From Siphonodentalium dalli (taxonomy: Eukaryota > Mollusca > Scaphopoda > Gadilida > Siphonodentaliidae): a stretch of 64,000 nt of DNA. A program made the position numbers and the translations under genes. Shown in pieces: positions 22,511-34,277 of this stretch. The notes below the pieces were generated by a model. It ran no database searches and had not been told where the DNA came from. It was given only the letters and a program-made list of their open reading frames with translations. Location of the stretch: contig CP136062.1 in NCBI GenBank assembly GCA_032622095.1, positions 162,190,875-162,254,874 on the forward strand, given 5' to 3'. The stretch's first letter is position 1; every line of letters starts with the position of its first letter.

Positions 22511-23901
22511 GAGGTTGCAAAATGGTGCCATGCTACAACATCAATGTGCATTCAAAAATTTACAGTGAGATCACACAAACGTCCCCCAATAAGGGGGCAG
22601 CCATCTTGATATTGGAGTACCAATTTCTAGGGAAACTGTTCAGAAGCCATATTGAAGTCAGAAATAAATCGGGGTCACAAGTTTGACATATATACCGGTA
22701 TGAAATTGTGTTAGATCAGTTGCAAGGTGGTCTATAGTACAGATCAGGTCGACGACAATGTTATTTATATGCCTTGGAAATCATAATATCTCTTTGCGAA
22801 AAAGCAATGTGGTCCGTTGAATTAATGACAATGCAACTGGTGCCAATGATTCGATACAAATACAATTTGAATCAGGACAGCCGATTTCTAATCAAATCAA
22901 ATCAGATGAAAGATTCTGAATCGCATCGAATCATTTTGCAGGTCCCTACCAATTTCCTACAGATGGTAGTGTAATGTGGAATCATCCGAATATTATAACA
23001 ATTTGTATACTTTTGAGGAAATATGTTTTCTATCAAAACAGATTAAACTGACTTCAAAGTTCATATTATATACTATGGTGGCCATGTTGGACACAACTTT
23101 GGATGCCAGGAAATGCTCAAGGGTGAGAATTTCACACCCACCAAGATATTGATGCACACACCACCTAGAATCACAATTGACCAAAACAAACTTTAACAGA
23201 GAAGTTTTACTTTACACCTATTGCTCCAGGACTATATGTATGCTACTGGGTTTGTAAGGGTTTAACATTTTTATCATCATTTCAAATTTCATTTCAAAAT
23301 GTATATGGGTGGGTGGGGGCAGATACCCAGGGTGGGGGAACATACCCCAGAGGGGGATAAATTGTTACAATGGAACCAGTACTCAAACCGCAGGATCATG
23401 CACAGAAGCAACTCAGTACCAAATAGATCTGGTACGTTCCATCCAAACTTTGAGAAGCCTGGTTTTGTGTCTCCCAAACGACCTATTTAATTTCCTCTAG
23501 CGGAAACAATGGTTAAATTAACATATTTTACTGTTTCATTATATAGAACAGGACTCAAATATAATGCACATGTTGGAACTGTATTCATTATGATGGAATG
23601 AGACACAATGTTAACCACACAGTCATGTTGCTATATAAAATTAATCTCTTTGTATTTTATGACACTGAAAATGGTACTTCTAATAAAAACACGACACTCT
23701 CTTTTACAAATAATTACTGCATTTATTTCTCATAATAAAATAACTGAAGTTGAATTATAATTTGATAATTTTTGCGACAGTCTAGATTATCTAGATGAGG
23801 CAGCGGTGTGTTATTTTTAAATAAAACTGGGAAATCTTTGGGACTAAAAGTAATCTAGGCACAAAATTAAAGAAAATATTGAGCGAATAGGATAAAAAGA
23901 T

Positions 23902-24115
23902 ACAGTAATGCTCTAAATAATCGACTCCTTAACCAAGCGGAATTATGGGTAATTTTTCAGGAGTTAGTCGGAAATATGGCTTGTTACCATTCATCGGAAA
24001 GCTCTCACTGAGAGCTTTCCGATGAATGGCAACAAGCCATATTTCCGACTAAATCCTGAAAAATTACCCATAATTCCGCTTGGTTAAGGAGTCGATTATT
24101 TAGAGCATTACAGTA
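23902..24115. mobile_element. Tc1/mariner-like hairpin MITE (C family), copy 4, near-perfect palindrome
   Basis: The most symmetrical copy: arms match almost base for base around CTCTCACTGAGAG at 24001-24013. Ends CAGTAATGCTCTAAATAATC and its inverse; the last bases read CATTACAGTA. Low divergence between arms suggests a recent copy. Confidence 0.92.
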
Positions 24116-24607
24116 AATAAAACAAGTGCAGAAGGATTCATGATATTTTGAGGGAAAAGTTCACATAATAAGTTCAACAAACGACCTATGACATATGATA
24201 TCATTTGTTGAACTTATTATCTGAACATTTCCTAAGGCAACTACTCATCAATGAGTATTTAGTATAGAGAAGCAATATATGAATCAGACAAAACTGAACT
24301 TAAAAGTTGAAACACTACAAAAAGTAAGTGAAAGTAAATATGCAATACACTTTCATAGGGGAACAGTGCCAGTTTATTTGTTAATGACTGAAATACAGAT
24401 CAAACGAAACTGATGTACAGATAATGTCAGTGATTCTGCAGAAATTTAAAACAAAATAAAATATTGATATGTTTTCGTCATACACAAATATAAATTAACT
24501 ATTTTATCACTTTATTGTCAATTATTGCCTGATATGTGTCAGGTGGTTCTCAAAATAATCGAGCTAAGAAATATGGGATCGTTGTGTTGCTTCATAATCT
24601 CACGTAC

Positions 24608-24718
24608 CTGCACACTCATCGCCAGTATATCCAGATGCACAAGCACATGAGTATCCATTATCCCCGTCAGTACATGTCCCTGAGTTCTGACAAGGAGTGC
24701 TGCCACATTCGTCAATGT
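24608..24718 (-). CDS. EGF-like exon 7 of the window (calcium-binding EGF, 37 aa)
   Basis: Minus-strand internal exon of 111 nt, phase 1-1, acceptor TTCAG before 24718 and donor GTACG from 24607. Starts IDEC, has six cysteines and is one residue shorter than its neighbours at the C-terminal end (DECA before the junction). It has CGSTPC (O-glucose), CQNSGTC (O-fucose), [10 protein letters not shown] (hydroxylation and calcium) and [10 protein letters not shown] (EOGT-type O-GlcNAc) consensus sites, so it is the best-equipped repeat of the set. A plus-strand open frame across it is a shadow. Confidence 0.93.
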
Positions 24719-24780
24719 CTGAAGAGATAATCACAGATATTAAGATTGTATTCATTGTCCCAGACCTGCAGTTACAACAT

Positions 24781-24961
24781 ACAGTAATGCCCTAAATAAT
24801 CGACTCCTTAACCACAGCAGAATTATGGGTAACGTTTCAGGATTTAGTCGGAAATATGGCTTGTTGCCATTCATCGGAAAACTCTCAGTGAGACTAAATC
24901 CTGAAAAGTTACCCATAATTCTGCTGTGGTTAAGGAGTCGATTATTGAGGGCATTACTGTA
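24781..24961. mobile_element. Tc1/mariner-like hairpin MITE (C family), copy 5
   Basis: TA-bordered; ends CAGTAATGCCCTAAATAATC and GATTATTGAGGGCATTACTG; loop shortened. It lies in the intron 62 nt upstream (transcript sense) of the exon at 24608-24718. Confidence 0.92.
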
Positions 24962-25060
24962 AACATGTATTTTACAAAGATTACTTTAGAAGAATGGAAA
25001 ATAAATTATACAAAAGCTAGTAAAGTCATGAATGATACCAATCTGTTGTCTTTACAATTA

Positions 25061-25201
25061 AGAAATAAATACACTGCGCATGTACAGTAGAATTTGACCA
25101 CAAAGAAACTGATTGTAGAACGACGCAAAGCGGAGTAGTACAATCAGTTTATGTGGTCAAATTCTACCATACACGCCGAAGCGCAATGTATTTATTTCTT
25201 T
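25061..25201. mobile_element. Hairpin-forming inverted repeat, unclassified
   Basis: Arms of about 62 bp: AAGAAATAAATACACTGCGC ... and its inverse GCGCAATGTATTTATTTCTT. The loop-proximal part GAAACTGATTGTA / TACAATCAGTTT pairs too, leaving a loop of about 15 nt. No target duplication is clear. It looks like a small foldback MITE. Confidence 0.75.
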
Positions 25202-25609
25202 TGTGAATTGACTGTATGTTTTGGTCAAACTTGTAGTATATAATAGCCCAGTTTCTAGCTCTGTGTGGAATGATTTTCCACAAAATAGTTCTTCTCTTAG
25301 AACTGTAACATCAAATATGACGACACTATTGAATGGCCTTTTTCAATTGCCTTTTTGGCAAAACAATTTCAGTTAAGACTTATTTTTGTTCTATCTTAAA
25401 TAAACTTCAGTGTAGTACAGTAGATAGTCATTATATGTCTGTTTCTTCAGTCTATAGCATGACATTAACCAATGCCCGTGTGGTTTGACTTCTGAAAGTT
25501 TGAGGCGTTGGCAGCATTTCACTGATTGCATGTACCACAATTTTTTGTGGTACATTTCAGAATATCAGGATATCAGGATGAGTCTTGTACATGTATGTAG
25601 GCTTAGGCA

Positions 25610-26040
25610 ATGTCGTATTACAATTAAAAATAAATCATAACATTTTATATACCAACAGAAACAGAAATATGCTCCCTTTGTCATACATGAGAGAAACTAC
25701 TCTACACTTATTTGATGAATGTCCAGTGAGAAAATCAATTCTACTAGAATTTCAACAGTTATTAAAACATAAATGCGATCTAAATTTTGACATATCTCCA
25801 TTAAAAATAAATTATTAAAGGAAATTTAGTTGATGACAACTTAATTGGCATGTGCGTACTCAAAATATGTATATACTCCAGCAGAATGAGAGTAATTGAG
25901 CTAAATCTTAACGAACTATTAAAATGGATCAAGAGCTATAAAGGAATTGAAACTACAAGCTTATTACCAAAATGTCAAAAATAATAACAAGATGAAACTA
26001 TTCCATGGAAGAAGGCACAGAATGGAAAATATTTTTGTAA
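25610..26040 (+). pseudogene. LINE 3' end fragment (reverse-transcriptase C-terminal Cys/His region)
   Basis: A CSLC pair near 25670 is followed after a one-base frame change by ETTLHLFDEC at about 25695-25732 and then KSILLEF. The order C-x2-C, ET..HLF..C is the pattern found at the C-terminus of many non-LTR retrotransposon ORF2 proteins. Downstream in shifted frames come fragments such as ELNLNELLKWIKSYKGIE. Stops and frame changes show it is dead. It is antisense to the EGF gene. The clade (L1-like is my guess) is not settled. Confidence 0.6.
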
Positions 26041-26090
26041 ACAGTGGTCACGGAGCTACAGTTAACAGTAAATATATTATAACATTTTTG

Positions 26091-26247
26091 CAATCAACGT
26101 CGTTTTCGATGCATCTGTCGGTGTATAGCAGTGTCTGATGCCGAATTACATACTGTATAATTTCGTGCAGCAAAATTATACTAAGTATGTAGTTCGGCAT
26201 CAGACACTTCTATGCGCCGACAGATGCATCAAAAACGACGTTGATTG
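26091..26247. mobile_element. Hairpin-forming inverted repeat, unclassified
   Basis: Left arm CAATCAACGTCGTTTTCGAT, right arm inverted TCAAAAACGACGTTGATTG. Arms of about 65 bp share GCATCTGTCGG and AGTGTCTGATGCCGAA. A wider inverted pairing, CAGTGGTCACG at 26042 with CGTGACCACTG at 26697, suggests it may sit in a larger decayed element. Confidence 0.75.
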
Positions 26248-27228
26248 CTTATAATTACGACAATCCGCATATTAGTTGGTGATTAAACTAGTTTTTTTTT
26301 TTAAACTATATTAAAATCACTAAAATAGTAAAACTACCCAAGTGATACTTGTGTCTGGACTTCAGCTGCTCTTTTAACACAAAACGGGAAATTTAGTCGA
26401 GAATAAATTGGGCGACCGACCGGAAGTTCAAGTTGAACACACACAATTTTATATCTGTTACCAACTTTCCAACTATACAGAAGCAAGACACCACACCCGT
26501 AAACTATATATTAAACTGTACCTGCTGGTTTAAATTTCACTTATTTAAAATGATTCTAGAACATCTATTGTCATAAAGACAATACGATTTGATAGCAATT
26601 CCGAAGCGGTGTTCCCAAACTTCCCCACCGAATTTTCGGTCTCTGGGGACAAACTCGAAAAGTAAACAATCGCAACAAAGTTGCATTCTATGTTCTCGTG
26701 ACCACTGCCATGTTATATTAGTATTGTCTTGAAGCTGGATAAATGCTTATACTAATGGTGGAATAGTTATGTAAAACATTCCTTTATCACCAACTAAATT
26801 ATCGTATTTCAAAGTTTCACTGATCTGTCTAATTCGTTAATTTTATTTTCGTGGTGTGGTAACTATGGATGCTTTTAGGAAATGGAGTCATGATGTGGGG
26901 CAATTTCTTAAAGTATAACTGCGCGTTGTGATGTGGGAAACGACGTTTCCCTCTGCTGATAGAGATTGTTGGTACCAAGCCTATCTAAAGGTTCCTTGTT
27001 TATGACCTTAATAAAAATTATTTTAAAAAACAACAACATTTACTTTAACTTGATCATTCATGGGGAGCCTTGTACATTGTATATATGAGATAATGCACTG
27101 GTATAGGATCTTTAATGCTGCACCAGCACAGCTCCCATCGTGAAAGGGGTAATGCTCAGTATCTATCCTATAAGTCAATTAGCTCAAGGTGTTACATGTA
27201 ATATCAGCAATCCTATAATTTTAAAATA

Positions 27229-27311
27229 TTTGTTATATTCTCCCATATTATGTTTATATATCACGTCTTTGTTATATTCTCCCATATTATGTTTATATAT
27301 CACATCTTTGT
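27229..27311. repeat. Direct duplication of a 42-bp unit
   Basis: TTATATTCTCCCATATTATG continuing into TTTATATATCAC and TCTTTG occurs twice back to back with one difference (CACG against CACA). Confidence 0.85.
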
Positions 27312-27345
27312 TGGTCCTATACTTTAACCTGATGATGGCTAGCAA

Positions 27346-27792
27346 AGCCTGAGTTTAGTGTGCCTGTCATTTGCCGATTGAGGTCCCCAGAGGGTGAATT
27401 TAGTGACGCTATCCCACATAATGGGCTAGCTAGCATCACCAAATTCACCCTCTTGGGACCTCATTCTGCATGGCCTCATCTGATATGCGAGTCAAAGACT
27501 CAGATTGAAGTTCCAAAATGGTGAATATTGTGACGTACACCCATTGGGAACCTTGATTATGCAATGTGTCATCTGCCAATTTGGGGATATAAAGAAATTA
27601 AACTAAAAAAAAAAATAGAATCTGTGTGAAGAAGTTTCTATAGAAATGTTATAAAAAAAAGAAGATGAGGCTAAGCAGAATGAGGTCCCCAGAGGGTGAA
27701 TTTAGTGAAGCTAGCGATGTGGATAGGGTCACTAGATTCACCCACTGGGGACCTCATTCTGCAAAGGAAAGACGCGCTACAATCAGGTTTGT
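27346..27792 (+). mobile_element. D-family MITE
   Basis: Left end GCCTGAGTTTAGTGTGCCTG; right end diverged (GACGCGCTACAATCAGG). Both stem-loops and the middle TTGATTATGCAATGTGTCAT are present. The left arm has a 4-bp GCTA duplication (GGGCTAGCTAGCATC). Confidence 0.85.
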
Positions 27793-28380
27793 ATCTCACC
27801 ATTTGTGACAGTGTATGTACAGTAATCCTTCACTGGAGTCAGTTTTATGGTTTTCAAGATATTCCTGTTATATTTGCCATGCCCTTTTGACGTTAGTGTG
27901 CATGGGGTAAGCCATTTTAGAACAACCGGTATAACCGTGTAATACAACAATGTTTAATAGCCAACTTCTGATCGACGCTTAAGAGAGAATCGATAACTGT
28001 TGAAACGTGGTGTGAAAGATTTATGCGTGATTATTTAACATGTTTTGGATGCAGTTGAAAATGTCGACGTCATCCATATGTTGTCGCGCTGTGCAGCTAA
28101 AATTGTTAATTTATAATCAGAAATTAAGATAATTACCAACGTAAATGGGCCAGTTTTTGGTTTGAGCATGAACCATCTACTGCAAAATTCCAAGAGAAAT
28201 CGTGTCTGATCATATTTCTTTTACTAAAAGTGCAAATAAGCATGATTGCACATGACAATAATGTATATATTACCATGTCATCATGCACACTGTGGGTGTT
28301 GCAACACATAAATTAATCACTCTGAAATATCATAGGGTGGAGGTGGGCTCTTTAACAAGAATGTGTAATGGCATCACAGG

Positions 28381-28464
28381 CTGAATTTACAATTTCATGA
28401 CTGGTGCAGCATTAAAAATCCTATGCCAGAGCATTCTTTTTTATATGCGAGTCTCCCTCAACAA
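28381..28464. mobile_element. Diverged fragment of the CATTTCATGA hairpin MITE
   Basis: Shares TTTCATGACTGGTGCAGCATT, then CCTATGCCAGAGCATTCTT and TATGCGAGTCTCCC, with elements at 40027 and 52486. It leads directly into the 73-bp array, which therefore grew from this element. Confidence 0.7.
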
Positions 28465-29048
28465 AAAAATAATGCACGGCTTACAAGGTCAAGGTAAATA
28501 TTGTTAGGCCAATGTATTCTTATATATATGCACATAAAAAAATAATGCACTGCTTACAAGGCCAAGGTAAATATTGTTAGGCCAATGTATTCTTATATAT
28601 ATGCACATACAAAAATAATGCACTGCTTACAAGGTCAAGGTAAATATTGTTAGACCAATGTATTCTTATATATCTGCACATAAAAAAATAATGCACTGCT
28701 TACAAGGCCAAGGTAAATATTGTTAGGCCAATGTATTCTTATATATATGCACATAAAAAAATAATGCACTGCTTACAAGGTCAAGGTAAATATTGTTAGG
28801 CCAATGTATTCTTATATATATGCACATACAAAAATAATGCACTGCTTACAAGGTCAAGGTAAATATTGTTAGGCCAATGTATTCTTATATATATGCACAT
28901 AAAAAAATAATGCACTGCTTACAAGGTGAAGGTAAATATTGTTAGGCCAATGTATTCTCTTATATATGCACATACAAAAATAATGCACTGCTTACAAGGT
29001 GAAGATAAATATTGTTAGGCCAATGTTTCTCTTATATATGCACATAAA
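28465..29048 (+). repeat. Eight-unit 73-bp minisatellite
   Basis: The landmark ATGCAC occurs at 28472, 28545, 28618, 28691, 28764, 28837, 28910 and 28983, exactly 73 bp apart. Units read ATAATGCACTGCTTACAAGG, TCAAGGTAAATATTGTTAGG and CCAATGTATTCTTATATATA. Two unit types (ACATAAAAAAA and ACATACAAAAA) partly alternate, which suggests growth by a two-unit step. The sequence is a half-hairpin of the ATGCATT MITE. Confidence 0.93.
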
Positions 29049-29176
29049 ACAAGAGAAGTATTATTTCCTATTGCTAGAGGATTCTGTTCTAACATGAAAT
29101 TATTGTTTCATATGTAACTCGCAAATTAATACAGGATGTTCATGAGAGAGATACTCCAACCTTAAATAATACGCAC

Positions 29177-29290
29177 TTGTTTCACAGTTGGTTCCTGTGA
29201 AACCAGCAACACATGTGCATGTATATTGTAGAGTTCCATCCACACAGGTAGCTCCGTTCTGGCAGGGATTGCTGTCACATTCATTTGTTT
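29177..29290 (-). CDS. EGF-like exon 6 of the window (EGF, 38 aa)
   Basis: Minus-strand internal exon of 114 nt, phase 1-1, acceptor TTCAG before 29290; donor GTGCGT from 29176 is a weak but acceptable GT site. It starts ETNEC rather than DIDEC, so calcium binding is less certain although the hydroxylation motif [10 protein letters not shown] is kept. It has six cysteines, CDSNPC (O-glucose), CQNGATC (O-fucose) and [10 protein letters not shown] (EOGT) consensus sites. The open frame continues past both splice sites by chance. Confidence 0.92.
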
Positions 29291-29398
29291 CTGAATGAAA
29301 AGAATATATTATAACATATTCACTCAAATGGATATTTCAAGTCAGTTGTAAAAGCTTAACATTGGAATGGTCTATTCTTCGATCATTTCTAGATTACT

Positions 29399-29616
29399 AC
29401 AGTAATTCCCTAAATAATCGACTCCTTAACCACAGCAGAATTATGGTTAACTTTTTAGGATTTAGTCAGAAATTATAAGGCTTGTTGATATTCATCCGAA
29501 AGCTCTCACTGAGAGCTTTCCGATGAATGGCAACAAGCCATATTTCAGACTAATTCCTGAAAGGTTATCCATAATTCTGCTGTGGTTAAGGAGTCGATTA
29601 TTTAGGGCATTACTAG
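29399..29616. mobile_element. Tc1/mariner-like hairpin MITE (C family), copy 6
   Basis: About 218 bp; left end ACAGTAATTCCCTAAATAATC, right end ATTATTTAGGGCATTACT with the last bases lost or mutated (ACTAGG). The left arm has an extra AAATTATAAGG variation near 29470. It lies 109 nt from the exon at 29177-29290. Confidence 0.9.
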
Positions 29617-31400
29617 GTCTTTTCAGATAATATTAAAAAAATACCTCTTGTTTCCATTAACGAATATTTGTATATTATTAATGGTGTGAATCATGCTATT
29701 AATAATACCGTACGACCTTATGAGAACTTGTGCTGTGGCCTGGTCAGTCATGTGGTCGGTTACCATTAAGGACCACAGTGGAAATAAGCAAGCTTTCGCT
29801 TGCTTTCCTGTGCACTCCTTGATGGCAATCGATGGCATGACTTGTCAGACGAGCGTATTCATATGTATATTTCTCTTCTACTACTCTATTTTCCTCTCTA
29901 TCTTTCTATGTACGATGACAGTACTTGGCCAGCTGCATATATTGTCACTGCTGCCTGTATTTAGGGATTCCATCTTTCGGTCATGGACATGCCAGTCTAA
30001 AGCCGGCCATACATGGCAGCAGTGTGTATATGCAGGTGGTGAAGAGCTGTTGGTTCTATTATTAGTATCTCTTAAGCAACATGACAGTCCTGTTGAGGGA
30101 GGAGGGTGGGATAGCACGGGTTGATTTTTCATGTTGTATATATATATACAGGTATGAGTATCTATTTAGTAGTCATTACTAAGCTAGGTTTATTCACTAT
30201 CTTGTCCCTCTACAGAACTGTCAAGCTGCATTCTTGTTATATTTATATATCTATACTTTTTATATTTATACTATATGAATGTCACACTCTGTGTTTACAC
30301 TTTTGTATATATGCTTATGCTCATATGTCTGCAAATTTTGCATCTTTTAGCCATTCAAAATTTATCTATCTATCTAAAAGACCAGCTGAAATGTTATAAT
30401 AATAACAATAAGGCCAAAAAAAAGAAGTGTTTTGGTTTTCGGGCAATTTTTGTTCTTCAAATCAATGAGGGAGGGAGGGTTTTATTTTTATTTTTTATTT
30501 TTTTTCTGCGCATAGTAAGCATGGACAAAGATACCTTCCTCTGTCTAGTAATAACCAGACAGGTAGAGGGAACTGTTATGCATATAAACTCATTTAGTCT
30601 TATATAAAATGACAATGTACTACCAGTGTATGACTGCATGGGATTACCTAACAATATATAATGCCCCTGACATTAACTACTGTTATTGTTGTGTAAAAAC
30701 TGATACCTCCCCATTCTAATATGTGATCCTGAATTTAGTCCTGTGCCTAAAGCTTTCAATTGTATAAAGTTACAATTAGTGTAAGTTGTTCACAATGACT
30801 AATTGTAAGAAGAGCATGAGGATCAGCTAATCATTTTCTTAATTGTAGTCATCTACTTCATGTTTTTTCAAATTTATTTTTTCGTAAGTTTTTTTGTCAT
30901 AACATCAGGCATTGCAATAAAAAGGCCTAATGTATAGCATTTTTAAAGCACCTTATCCCATGAGGCTCAATGATACAACAAATGACAGAGCTCCTACACA
31001 TACAAACACACCCTCATGTACACACAAACAATAATTACAATGAAATAAATGAAACAATTCATATAAAAATCAGGATGAAGGCGGAGTATAAAATATTGTT
31101 GTTAGCTTTGGTCGTCTTCATTGCCATAGTGAAGTTTAAATATATACATTATGAGTTATGTTTTGTTTTGAAAGATTCCAAAGTAGCAAAATTCCTAAGT
31201 GTAAGCTGGAGTGAATATTCCAAAGGTTTGAGCCATAGCATTCAAAAGATTGATCACCATAATTAACAAGATCATGTTTGGGGAGAGCAAGTAATATTTT
31301 ATCAGCAGACCTTAAGCCTGGTTTACCAGGTTTATAGTACAAAAGAAGAGATCTAATATATATTTGTGGAACTTCTGTCTGTCTGTTTGTTAGCAATGGC
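29617..31400. other. Intron sequence without supported gene
   Basis: A 143-codon plus-strand frame (29693-30124) has no domain, no convincing splice context and overlaps an open frame on the other strand. TATATATATA at 30137 and T-rich runs near 30485 are low complexity. I see no other structure. Confidence 0.4.
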
Positions 31401-31419
31401 CAGGAAAACTGCCTGACGG

Positions 31420-31700
31420 ATTTGGACGAAATTTGATACATAGGGATACTTTTGTCCGGGGAGTGTTTTGAATGGGTCAAATCGTGACTCCGACCTGACC
31501 TTGACCTTCAAAATGATCAATTCAAGGTCAAATCTCGCCTTTCGAAGGACGGATTTTGACGAAATTTTATACCTGGGAGTACTTTTGACCGGGGAGTGTT
31601 TTGGACAGGTCAAATCGTGACCCGGGCCTGACCTTCACCTTCAAAATTGTCAATTCAAGGTCAAATCGCGCCTTTCGACCGATATCGATGTTAGATCCAG
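31420..31700 (-). repeat. Two inverted units of the 120-bp TCAAGGTCA repeat
   Basis: Reverse of the 15.5 kb units: CGAAATTTGATACATAGGGA, TTTTGTCCGGGGAGTGTTTT, GGGTCAAATCGTGACTCCGA, TGACCTTGACCTTCAAAATG, twice about 120 bp apart. Flanks do not match the 15- or 60-kb element, so this is an independent dispersed copy. Confidence 0.85.
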
Positions 31701-31925
31701 CTATTTGAAAATTGGTATCTGAAGTCCGGATGAAAGCAGAGGGGCAACAGCCTGTACGAAAATGGGTCACCCTGCTAGTTCAATATATACAGGGAGAGGC
31801 GAGAGATAGTCAAATTTCTTACAACATAAGACAGAAATTTTATAGTCAATACGAACTTGAATTGGTAGCCAGTGCAGTTCTTTGAACATTGGTGTCAGGT
31901 CAGAAAATTTAGGCTTCTTAAGAAT

Positions 31926-32396
31926 CATACGAGCAGCAATGCATGTTCATCATACGAGCAGCAATGCATGTTCATCATACGAGCAGCAATGCATGTTCAT
32001 CATACGAGCAGCAATGCATGTTCATCATACGAGCAGCAATGCATGTTCATCATACGAGCAGCAATGCATGTTCATCATACGAGCAGCAATGCATGTTCAT
32101 CATACGAGCAGCAATGCATGTTCATCATACGAGCAGCAATGCATGTTCATCATATGAGCAGCAATGCATGTTCATCATACGAGCAGCAATGCATGTTCAT
32201 CATACGAGCAGCAATGTTCATCATACGAGCAGCAATGTTCATCATACGAGCAGCAATGCATGTTCATCATACGAGCAGCAATGCATGTTCATCATACGAG
32301 CAGCAATGCATGTTCATCATACGAGCAGCAATGCATGTTCATCATACGAGCAGCAATGCATGTTCATCATACGAGCAGCATGTTCATCATACGTTG
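31926..32396 (+). repeat. 25-bp minisatellite, about 19 units
   Basis: The unit ACGAGCAGCAATGCATGTTCATCAT is nearly invariant. Two units near 32210-32250 lack CATG-type four bases (21 bp), and one carries CATATGAG instead of CATACGAG. The unit length is not a multiple of three and contains no stop in any of the three plus frames, so all three frames read through. The peptides are artefacts of the array. Confidence 0.95.
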
Positions 32397-32874
32397 ATGT
32401 TTATCAGCTTCTGACTGGTAAGCCAGCCCAAAGTGGGTTACATTTATAGTAAATCTTGGAAAGAACAAATGACGGAACAAGAGTTTTAGCAGCATCGGTT
32501 GTTATGAATGGCCTGATGTGATTAGTTGAATTATGAATGGCTTGGTGTGAGAAATTATCCTAATATTAAGTGGTGTCATCAATTCATCATTTTTAATTGG
32601 CTTTAAATGATCACGCAAATGCCAGTGTGATGCACCATAGCAGCACATGTTTCTGACATATTTTGTTTGTATCACTCAGTTGTTAATCTTTATTTCATTT
32701 CTTTGCAAATATTAGCACGAGTCTTGTTGATTTCTCTTGGTCCTTTGTTCTTCTGATTATGATTGCACTTATAACGTGAAACGTACTTCACAGATGTCAC
32801 GAGAGTCGCCTGCAGCTAATTCCTGGTGATGTTATTTCGCAGCTTCTTCTGCTCAGCATCAGTCGCATAGGTGT

Positions 32875-34084
32875 CAGGGTTGGGGTAATCGTAATCAGTA
32901 ATTGTAATCAAAGTAATCGATTACAAAATTTGGAGTAATCATCTGTAATCAGTAATCATGACATTTCTTGATTACAAGTAATCGTAATCGTAATCGATTA
33001 CTTTCAAATGTAACTGTAATCATGATTACATTTTGATTACTTTTTGATTACTTTTACTAAAATATCCATATGGATGGCTATTGAATACTCATAGTCTCAT
33101 ACTGTGGTACTATGGAGTGTACACAGATACATACAACATATTAGAAAGTTAATACAATTTGGTCATGTCTTATGTTAGTGGTACAGTGTGTATGTACATT
33201 CTGGCAGTGGATACAGATAACAACACACAATTGTTGAATACAGCATGAATAGCAATAAACTTGTGATATAGACAAATGAAATGTTCTAATATGAATAAAT
33301 ATGGTAGCCAACTTCAATTAAGATTAAATTGAATTGGGACTGCTGCAGCCAATAGCTGTAAAGTCACACTGGTACAATAGGGCTAATTAACTGAACAAAG
33401 AAGGTGTGAAGTACATCGGTAGACCTAATTAGCTGGTTTGTCATTTACTGCACCCATGGAGTTAAGCCTAATTTAATCCTCCTTAGGATTAACAACGGAT
33501 GATCATCAAATAAATCTTAATGTTATCTTCATTGTGTTGGGTATTGAATCTAACATAACATGCACTTATTTTATAATTGTTTCTGGTGATATTTTCATAA
33601 ATATTATGCGTTCTTTTGAATGCATGTAAGACAATTAAAAATATATTAAAATTTATTTACATAAATAAATACAAATAAAACATAATGTATTCCCAATAAG
33701 TTGGTGCATAACTTCATGATGAAACCTTTCCAATACATGTAAATGTAAAAACAAGTTTTTATGTTTTTTGCTTGCATCTTTCTATTGTTTCAGTCGTTTC
33801 TTAAAATTTGTTTTCATGTTATGCAGTGATGTCTTTTTTCAATCATATTTGACATGTTAATTTGAATTATTTCATTATTTATTCCTATGCGATCAAAATG
33901 GTTGGAAACCAACAATTGTAATCATATGTAATCAAAAAGTAATCGATTACATTTACTAAAGTAATTGTAATCGTAATCGATTACATTGGAAAAAATGTAA
34001 TCAGTAATCGTAATCGTAATCATGTAAATCAAAAGTAATTGTAATCGCAATCGATTACATTGGTATGTAATCGCCCCAACCCTG
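32875..34084. mobile_element. Non-autonomous hAT-like element with 8-bp target duplication
   Basis: ATAGGTGT at 32867-32874 is repeated exactly at 34085-34092. Termini are CAGGGTTGGGGTAATCG and CGCCCCAACCCTG. Both ends carry many GTAATC / AATCGATTAC copies in inverted arrangement, with an AT-rich centre of about 800 bp without coding. An 8-bp duplication and CAGGG ends fit the hAT superfamily; length is 1210 bp. Confidence 0.92.
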
Positions 34085-34117
34085 ATAGGTGTTAGGTTTA
34101 AACAAATTTCACTAAGT

Positions 34118-34277
34118 ACAGTAATGCCCTAAGAAATTGACTCCTTAACCACAGCAGAATTATGGGTAACTTTTCAGGATTTAGTCAGAAATATGGCTTG
34201 TTGCCAACTAAATCCTGAAAAGTTACCTATAATTCTTCTGTGGTTAAGGAGTCGATTTAACACAGGGCATTACTGTA
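34118..34277. mobile_element. Tc1/mariner-like hairpin MITE (C family), copy 7, shortened
   Basis: ACAGTAATGCCCTAAGAAATT to CACAGGGCATTACTGTA. The loop is deleted so that GGCTTGTTGCC joins directly to AACTAAATCC. Confidence 0.9.

Noticed and set aside
28120-29050. tRNA- or SINE-derived unit as source of the 73-bp array
   Set aside because: No A-box or B-box pair or cloverleaf could be recognised; the MITE origin explains the sequence better.
29693-30124. 143-codon plus-strand frame with hydrophobic stretches
   Set aside because: No recognisable domain, overlapped by an open frame on the other strand, no splice or promoter evidence.
31926-32396. Possible CRISPR array
   Set aside because: The repeats are head to tail with no spacers and the DNA is clearly animal.
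31872-32449. Open frames of 180, 168 and 91 codons with repeating HHTSSNACSSYEQQ
   Set aside because: A 25-bp unit read in three frames yields the same peptide cycle; this is array sequence, not a protein.
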